64,000 nt of DNA from Asterias rubens. Its lineage: Eukaryota > Echinodermata > Asteroidea > Forcipulatida > Asteriidae. Of the stretch, positions 56,216 through 64,000 are shown piece by piece (positions within the stretch are counted from its first letter, which is position 1; each line of letters opens with the position of its first letter). Location of the stretch: the NCBI RefSeq assembly GCF_902459465.1, contig NC_047082.1, forward strand, positions 3,596,001 through 3,660,000, in the 5' to 3' direction. Under the pieces are notes generated by a model that worked only from the letters and a program-made list of their open reading frames with translations, was not told the DNA's origin and did no database searches. Both the position numbers and the translations under genes were made by a program.

Positions 56216-56362
56216 GAATCGTCAGAAATTATTTATCCCAGAAATCTTTCGCTAAAGATTGCTAGAATTTGATAGAAAGATTCTTCATAACAAGAATAAC
56301 TTCAGAGACGTCAAACAACGGAGCTTGAATATGTGACTTAATACTTTAACTTAAGTTTTCAT

Positions 56363-56476
56363 TAAAGACAGTGGACACTATTGGTAATTGTCAAAGACCA
56401 GTCTTGTCAATTAGTGTATCTCAACATATGCATAACAAACCTGTGAAAATTTCAGCTCAATTGGTCGTCAAAGTTG
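56363..56476 (-). mobile_element. TTAA-type MITE fragment at array edge
   Basis: ATTAA|AGACAGTGGACACTATTGG start and internal blocks to TCAATTGGTCGTCAAAGTTG. Here it passes straight into the 48 bp array, so the array grew into or replaced the rest of the MITE. Confidence 0.8.
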
Positions 56477-59240
56477 GTCTATCAAATGTTTGCAAGACTC
56501 TAGCCTTATGGTTTTATCAAATTTTGCTTGAAAATGCTTGCCTTATGGTTTTATCAAATTTTGCCTGAAAATGTTTGCAAGACATGGTTTTATCAGATTT
56601 TGCATAGCCTTATGGTTTTATCAGATTTTGCTTGAAAATGTTTGCAAGACATGGTTTTATCAGATTTTGCTTGAAAATGTTTGCCTTATGGTTTTTTCAA
56701 ATTTTGCCTGAAAATGTTTGCAAGACTATAGCCTTATGATTTTATCAAATTTTGCTTAAAAATGTTTGCAAGACTATAGCCTTATGGTTTTATCAAATTT
56801 TGCTTGAAAATGGTTGCAAGACTATAGCCTTATGGTTTTATCAAATTTTGCTTGAAAATGGTTGCAAGACTATAGCCTTATGGTTTTATCAAATTTTGCT
56901 TGAAAATGGTTGCAAGACTATAGCCTTATGGTTTTATCAAATTTTGCCTGAAAATAGTGGCAAGACTATAGCCTTATGATTTTATCAAATTTTGCTTGAA
57001 AATGTTTGCAAGACTATAGCCTTATAGTTTTATCAAATTTTGCTTGAAAATGTTTGTAAGACTATAGCCTTATGGTTTTATCAAATTTTGCTTGAAAATG
57101 CTTGCCTTATGGTTTTATCAAATTTTGCCTGAAAATATTTGCAAGACTATAGCCTTATGGTTTTATCAAATTTTGCCTGAAAATAGTGGCAAGACTTATG
57201 GTTTTTTCAAATTTTGCCTGAAAATGTTTGCAAGACTATACGCCTTATAGTTTTATCAAATTTTGCTTGAAAATGGTTGCAAGACTATAGCCTTATGGTT
57301 TTATCAAATTTTGCTTGAAAATGGTTGCAAGACTATAGCCTTATGGTTTTATCAAATTTTGCCTGAAAATGTTTGCAAGACTATAGCCTTATGATTTTAT
57401 CAAATTTTGCTTGAAAATGTTTGCAAGACTATAGCCTTATAGTTTTATCAAATTTTGCTTGAAAATGGTTGCAAGACTATAGCCTTATGGTTTTATCAGA
57501 TTTTGCTTGAAAATGGTTGCAAGACTATAGCCTTATGATTTTATCAAATTTTGCTTGAAAATGGTTGCAAGACTATAGCCTTATAGTTTTATCAAATTTT
57601 GCTTGAAAATGGTTGCAAGACTATAGCCTTATAGTTTTATCAGATTTTGCTTGAAAATGGTTGCAAGACTATAGCCTTATGGTTTTATCAAATTTTGCTT
57701 GAAAATGGTTGCAAGACTATAGCCTTATGGTTTTATAAAATTTTGCTTGAAAATGTTTGCCTTATGGTTTTATCAAATTTTGCCTGAAAATAGTGGCAAG
57801 ACTATATAGCCTTATGATTTTATCAAATTTTGCTTGAAAATGGTTGCAAGACTATAGCCTTATGGTTTTATCAAATTTGGCCTGAAAATGTTTGCAAGAC
57901 TATAGCCTTATGGTTTTATCAAATTTTGCTTGAAAATGGTTGCAAGACTATAGCCTTATGGTTTTATCAAACTTTGCTTGAAAATGGTTGCAAGACTATA
58001 GCCTTATGGTTTTATCAAATTTGGCCTGAAAATGTTTGCAAGACTATAGCCTTATGGTTTAATCAAATTTTGCTTGAAAATGGTTGCAAGACTATAGCCT
58101 TATGGTTTTATCAGATTTTGCTTGAAAGTGTTTGCCTTATGGTTTTTTCAAATTTTGCCTGAAAATGTTTGCAAGACTATAGCCTTATAGTTTTATCAAA
58201 TTTTGCTTGAAAATGGTTGCAAGACTATAGCCTTATGGTTTTATCAGATTTTGCTTGAAAATGGTTGCAAGACTATAGCCTTATGGTTTTATCAAATTTT
58301 GCTTGAAAATGGTTGCAAGACTATAGCCTTATAGTTTTATCAAATTTTGCTTGAAAATGGTTGCAAGACTATAGCCTTATGGTTTTATCAGATTTTGCTT
58401 GAAAATGGTTGCAAGACTATAGCCTTATGGTTTTATAAAATTTTGCTTGAAAATGTTTGCCTTATGGTTTTATCAAATTTTGCCTGAAAATAGTGGCAAG
58501 ACTATATAGCCTTATGATTTTATCAAATTTTGCTTGAAAATGGTTGCAAGACTATAGCCTTATGGTTTTATCAAATTTGGCCTGAAAATGTTTGCAAGAC
58601 TATAGCCTTATGGTTTTATCAGATTTTGCTTGAAAATGTTTGCAAGACTATAGCCTTATGGTTTAATCAAATTTTGCTTGAAAATGGTTGCAAGACTATA
58701 GCCTTATGGTTTTATCAGATTTTGCTTGAAAGTGTTTGCCTTATGGTTTTTTCAAATTTTGCCTGAAAATGTTTGCAAGACTATAGCCTTATGATTTTAT
58801 CAAATTTTGCTTGAAAATGTTTGCAAGACTATAGCCTTATAGTTTTATCAAATTTTGCTTGAAAATGGTTGCAAGACTATAGCCTTATAGTTTTATCAAA
58901 TTTTGCTTGAAAATGTTTGCAAGACTATAGCCTTATGGTTTTATCAAATTTTGCCTGAAAATAGTGGCAAGACTATAGCCTTATGATTTTATCAAATTTT
59001 GCTTGAAAATGGTTGCAAGACTATAGCCTTATGGTTTTATCAAATTTGGCCTGAAAATGTTTGCAAGACTATAGCCTTATGGTTTTATCAGATTTTGCTT
59101 GAAAATGTTTGCAAGACTATAGCCTGATGGTTTTATCAGATTTTGCTTGAAAATGTTTGCCTTATGTTTTTTTCAAATTTTGCCTGAAAATGTTTGCAAG
59201 ACTATAGCCTTATGATTTTATCAAATTTTGCTTGAAAATG
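56476..59240 (+). repeat. 48 bp minisatellite, ~55 units
   Basis: Unit TTGCAAGACTATAGCCTTAT, GGTTTTATCAAATTTTGCTT, GAAAATGG. Shortened 30-36 bp units that lack the AAGACTATAGCC segment are interspersed. A ~700 bp block (57770-58490 vs 58470-59160) recurs with the same order of variants. 48 bp is 16 codons, so frames read CKTIALWFYQILLENG repeatedly. Base composition is AT-rich and unlike the genes. Confidence 0.95.
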
Positions 59241-59526
59241 ATTGTTTTAAATATTTCAAGTTTGGTTTTGTGTGTATGACAATAAAGGCTAATTTTTAGG
59301 GGTGAATCAATTTAAGTTTTGGTTGCCCTAAAGTTGAAGACTAATATCTCATTATTACTTGAGTCGTCTACATGTACTTGGCCGCCATATTTGAACACAG
59401 TGCAGCAATGGGTGTGTATTTGTTTTACACCTAATTTGATATGCGCAAAAACACTTAGCTAAAAGCGCCTTTATACATGCCCAATTGCATTGTAGTTAAA
59501 CATGGTGGCCTGAGGGTCCATCTTTA
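59241..59526. other. Non-repetitive stretch after 48 bp array
   Basis: Contains CAATAAAGG at 59280 and TGGCCGCCATATTTGAACAC at 59379-59398. I see no gene. Confidence 0.4.
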
Positions 59527-59600
59527 CCCAATGGAACCCACCCCCACACTGTAGGGGGGCTGATATTGGTCCTTATAGTGTGGGGGTGGGTTCCATTGGG
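59527..59600. repeat. Perfect 24 bp-arm hairpin
   Basis: CCCAATGGAACCCACCCCCA followed by CACT (59527-59550) is repeated in exact inverse at 59577-59600 around a 26 bp spacer containing GTAGGGGGGC. Confidence 0.95.
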
Positions 59601-59848
59601 ATAAGCTGGGCCTTCCATATCTGAATTGGAGGGGTGGGGCTAGGTTTGATGCAAATAAAACACAAGTTACAAGGAGAGTTCTGTTCAATTTTTTATTGAA
59701 AATTTTGGCCAAAAAAAAAGCAGAGTTGTGCAAACACCTGTGCCTGTCGGTGGACCCCCTCGGCCACCTGGAACTCGTGATGACCTAAAGGCCCAAGTGC
59801 AATGGTTGATATGTGCTCTATTCAGTGAAGTTCAATTAGATGTACTCC

Positions 59849-60206
59849 TAGTGTCTACTTCAATGTTGTAATGTCTCACAAAATATAGACAAGCTAGACG
59901 CAATTTTGCGCTGTGTTTTAAACGCAAGCGTTGAGCAGAAGGTAGTTGTTGCTTGCTTAAATGAACTGGTGCCCTCAAGGGCCAAAGATTTCACCGATTG
60001 TTGTCTTGCAACCAAGCCGCACTGGTGGTGCTAAGAGATGTCGACGCTTGTTCCAATGGGATCCTAACTCGACAGATGATGACGACTTCTATCCAGATGA
60101 TGATGTGCTGGTCGGAGAAACAAGTTCTGCAATGGCCACTAATTTCCCCCTTGCTTTTCATGGGGCTGCTGTTTGGACGTTCAGATGTATTCAACTCACA
60201 AAATGA
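59849..60206 (+). other. Two unrecognised overlapping open frames
   Basis: One frame (59849-60031) reads NIDKLDAILRCVLNASVEQK then VVVACLNELVPSRAKDFTDC and stops. The other (59961-60206) starts MNWCPQGPKISPIVV and has a DDDDFYPDDD acidic run. Neither is recognised. Composition looks more protein-like than the flanking repeats, so a decayed gene or transposon fragment is possible. Confidence 0.25.
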
Positions 60207-60489
60207 CTACAAGTGAACTTGTTTTCGGCTAACTTTGATTTAAAACAAAGTTGGCGAGTGTTAAACACATGACTTGTACCAAAAGCTTTGAGTGAAATGC
60301 TTGTTGTGTTGACGCTAACATCGTACTATTTTTGAACAGTTTTGAGTAAGCTGAATAGTGACATTTTCTCACTATTTGTTTGCCAATAAATGAAAACAAA
60401 GATGACATTGGATTTATATAACTTCTACAAAGACTGACTTTGACCATAACAACTAAAATAAACTATGTTTTTTAAATTTAATCAACAAG

Positions 60490-63400
60490 CAAGAAGTATG
60501 GGTACTTCACTACATGTGAAAGTGTAGAGAACGCACCACACCAGGGGAATTGTGGGTAAATTCATACACATGTGAAAGTGTAGAGTATATACGCCATACG
60601 GGTTAATTAAAAAAACAGGTGAAAGCGTAGAAAATACGCTACACCAGGGGAATTGTGGGTAAATTCAGACACGTGAAAGTGTAGATAATATGCGCCACAC
60701 GGCTGCATTCAAAACACAGGTGAAAGTGTCGAGAAAAAACGCCACACGGGTAAATTAAAAACATGGGTGAAAGTGCAGAAAATACGCAACACCAGGGGAA
60801 TTGTGGGTAAATTCAGACACATGTTAAGTGTATAGTATATACGCCACATGGGTAAATTAAAAACACAGGTGAAAGTATAGAAAATACGCAACACCAGGGG
60901 AATTGTGGGTAAATTCAAACACGTGTGAAAGTGTAGAGTATATCACGCGGGTAAATTCAAAACACAGGTGAAAGTGTGAAGAATACGCAACATCAGGGGA
61001 AGTATTGGTAATTCAAAACACAGGTAAAAGTGGAGAGAATACGCAACACCAGGGTAATTGTGGGTAAATTCAAACACATGTGAAAGTGTAGAGTATATAC
61101 GCCACGCGGGTAAATTCAAAACACAGGTGAAAGTGTGAAGAATACGCAACACCAGAGGAAGTGCCATGGGTACTACAAAACAGAGAATACGCAACACCAG
61201 GGGAATTGAAGGTAAATTCAAACACACGTGAAAGTGTAGAGAATATACGCCACAGAAATGCATTTGAAAAACACACGTGAAAGTGTAGAGAATATACGCC
61301 ACACGGGTGCATTCAAAACACAGGTGAAAGTGTGGAGAATACGCAACATCGGGGAAGTATGGGTAATTCAAAACACATGTGAAAGTGTAGAGAGTAAACC
61401 ACACCAGGGGAATTATGGGTAATAGGCAACATAGGTGCAGTCCAAACACAGGTGATAGTGTGGAGAATACGCAACACCAGGGGAAGTATGGGTAATTCAA
61501 AACACAAGTGAAAGTGTAGAGAATGTACGCAACACCAGGGGAAGTATGGGTAATTTACCATGCATGTGAAAGTGCAGAGAATAAACCACTCAAGGCGAAG
61601 TATGCGTAGTTCAAAACACATGTGAATGTGTAGAGAACATGCAACATCGGGGAAGTATGGGTAGTTCAAAACACACTGAAAGTGTAGAGAATAAACATAA
61701 CCAGGGGAATTATGGGTAAATCACCACTATGAACGTGTAGTGGATAAACCACACGAGGGAAAGTATGGGTAATTCACACCACATGTCACTTTTGGTGAAG
61801 ACTGTGAACAAAACTTGTTTGACCATTGTTGTGACTGAAATTTACTGCTATTCTTATTATTGTAAGGGTTTATCAACGAACAAGTATGTGAAAGTGAAGA
61901 GAATACGCAACACCAGGGGAAGTATGGGTAATTCAAAACACATGTGAAAGTGAAGAGAATACGCAACACCAGGGGAAGTATGGGTAATTCAAAACACATG
62001 TGAAAGTGTAGTGAATATGCAATAGCAGGGGATGGGTAATTCAAAACACAGGTGAGGAAGTGCAGAGAATACGCAACACCAGGGGAAGTATGGGTAATTC
62101 AAAACACATGTGAAAGTGAAAATACACCAAACGAACTACCCATAATATCCATGGTATCATGGGTAATTCGTCACACATGTGGAAGTGTGGAAAAATAAAC
62201 CACTCCAGGGAATTTTGGGTAATTCGTCACACAACTGAAAGTGTGGAGAATAAACCACTCCAGGGAATTATGGGTAATTCGTCACACATGTGAAAGTGTG
62301 GAAAAATAAACCACTCCAGGGAATTATGGGTAATTCGTCACACATGTGAAAGTGTGTAGAATTAAACCACCCCAGGGTATTATGGGTAGTTTGTCACACA
62401 TGTGAAAGTGTGGAAAAATAAACCACTCCAGGGAATTATTGGTAATTCGTCACACATGTGGAAGTGTGGAGAATAAACCACTCCAGGAAATTATGGGTAA
62501 CTCTTTACACATGTGAAAGTGTTCAGAATACGCAACACGTGTAGAGATTACACCAGGGGAAGTATGGGTAATTAAAAACACAGTTGAATGTGTAGAGAAT
62601 GAACCACACCAGGGAATTGTGGGTAATTCGTCACACATAAGAAAGTGTACAGAATACACAACCCCAAGGGATTTATGGGCAATTCCAAACACATTTGAAA
62701 GTGTAGAGAATACGCAACACAAGGGGAAGTATGGGTAATTTAAAACACGTGAGCAAGTTGAGAGAATACGCAAGACAAGGGGGTGTATGGGTAATTAAAA
62801 AAACAGGTGAAAGTGTAGAGAATAAACTACACCAGGGGGTGTATGGGTAATTCAAATCACAGTTGAAAGTGTAGAGAATAAACCACACCTGGGGGTGTAT
62901 GGGTAATTCAAATCACAGTTGAAAGTGTAGAGAATAAACCACACAAGGGGGTGTATGGGTAATTCAAATCACAGTTGAAAGTATAGAGAATAAACCACAC
63001 CTGGGGGTGTATGGGTAATTCAAATCACAGTTGAAAGTGTAGAGAATAAACCACACCTGGGGGTGTATGGGTAATTCACATCACAGTTGAAAGTGTAGAG
63101 AATAAACCACACCTGGGGGTGTATGGGTAATTCAAATCACAGTTGAAAGTGTAGAGAATAAACCCCACCAGGGGGTGTATGGGTAATTCAAATCACAGTT
63201 GAAAGTGTAGAGAATACGCCACACCAGGGGGTGTATGGGTAATTCAAATCACAGTTGAAAGTGTAGAGAATAAACCACACCAGGGGGTGTATGGGTAATT
63301 CAAATCACAGTTGAAAGTGTAGAGAATAAACCACACCTGGGGGTGTATGGGTAATTCAAATCACAGTTGAAAGTGTAGAGAATAAACCACACCAGGGAGT

Positions 63401-64000
63401 GTATGGGTAATTCAAATCACAGTTGAAAGTGTAGAGAATAAACCACACCTGGGGGTGTATGGGTAATTCAAATCACAGTTGAAAGTGTAGAGAATAAACC
63501 ACACCAGGGGGTGTATGGGTAATTCAAATCACAGTTGAAAGTGTAGAGAATACGCCACACCAGGGGGTGTATGGGTAATTCAAATCACAGTTGAAAGTGT
63601 AGAGAATAAACCACACCTGGGGGTGTATGGGTAATTCAAATCACAGTTGAAAGTGTAGAGAATAAACCACACCAGGGGGTGTATGGGTAATTCAAATCAC
63701 AGTTGAAAGTGTAGAGAATAAACCACACCTGGGGGTGTATGGGTAATTCAAATCACAGTTGAAAGTGTAGAGAATAAACCCCACCAGGGGGTGTATGGGT
63801 AATTCAAATCACAGTTGAAATTGTAGAGAATAAACCACACCTGGGGGTGTATGGGTAATTCAAATCACAGTTGAAAGTGTAGAGAATAAACCCCACCAGG
63901 GGGTGTATGGGTAATTCAAATCACAGTTGAAAGTGTAGAGAATACGCCACACCAGGGGGTGTATGGGTAATTCAAATCACAGTTGAAAGTGTAGAGAATA
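60490..64000 (+). repeat. 56 bp satellite array running off the right edge
   Basis: Unit AATTCAAATCACAGTTGAAA, GTGTAGAGAATAAACCACAC, CTGGGGGTGTATGGGT. From 60490 to ~62750 the units are diverged (CACATGTGAAAGTGTAGAGA, GGGGAAGTATGGGTAATTCA) and 50-62 bp long. From ~62750 on they are strictly 56 bp and over 95% alike. Variant units (ACCTGG, ACCAGG, CCCCACC, TACGCCACACC) are mixed in the last 1.1 kb. The only break is 61790-61890, a unique insert. Confidence 0.95.

Noticed and set aside
56752..58766. CKTIALWFYQILLENG repeat proteins
   Set aside because: A 48 bp unit is a multiple of three, so frames open by arithmetic. Short units break the frame repeatedly and no start, domain or splice structure supports a gene.
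60709..62888. Minus-strand frames rich in NYPYFPWCCVFSTLS
   Set aside because: Antisense translation of the 56 bp satellite units.

Overview
The window is animal nuclear DNA. It has long spliced genes with GT-AG introns, short coding exons in a sea of introns, and many MITEs, tRNA-derived SINEs, LINE 3' ends and tandem arrays. The repeat style (several TTAA-flanked or palindromic MITE families, SINEs tailed with a few TTA/TTTG units) and the deuterostome-like protein sequences suggest a marine invertebrate, probably an echinoderm such as a sea star. That placement is inference; the sequence alone does not prove it.

Genes, left to right. (1) The minus strand of 1-4453 holds the first five coding exons of an SLC16-like monocarboxylate transporter that runs off the left edge. 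(2) The plus strand of 6541-26024 holds a complete 21-exon HADHA gene (mitochondrial trifunctional protein alpha, 768 aa). (3) The minus strand of 29791-34122 holds a complete 7-exon AGPAT5-like lysophospholipid acyltransferase (375 aa). (4) The plus strand of 38439-49000 holds a complete 13-exon HADHB gene (trifunctional protein beta, thiolase, 478 aa). I rebuilt every exon junction by hand: phases agree throughout, and the summed lengths are exact multiples of three. HADHA and HADHB make the two subunits of one mitochondrial complex that performs the last three steps of long-chain beta-oxidation. Here they are linked but in the same orientation, with the acyltransferase gene between them, unlike the head-to-head pair of mammals.

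The introns and spacers are dominated by mobile elements. These include at least a dozen copies of a ~380 bp MITE that inserts at TTAA, two copies of a GATATCGC-rich MITE with 8-9 bp target duplications, and a 3.38 kb foldback element with ~0.5 kb terminal inverted repeats between AGPAT5 and HADHB. There are also nested SINEs (one with a clean 14 bp target duplication), a 208 bp SINE-derived satellite carrying telomere-like CCCTAA units, and LINE 3' ends. HADHA carries two partial internal duplications of its own exon sequence (exon 4 end and exon 17).

From about 54 kb to the right edge the window is almost wholly tandem repeat: a degenerate ~60 bp array, a 48 bp array (16 codons, so it opens reading frames) and a 56 bp array that grows more homogeneous toward the right edge. 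The only hint of a gene there is a possible short first exon at 53525-53620 and some unrecognised open frames at 59849-60206.
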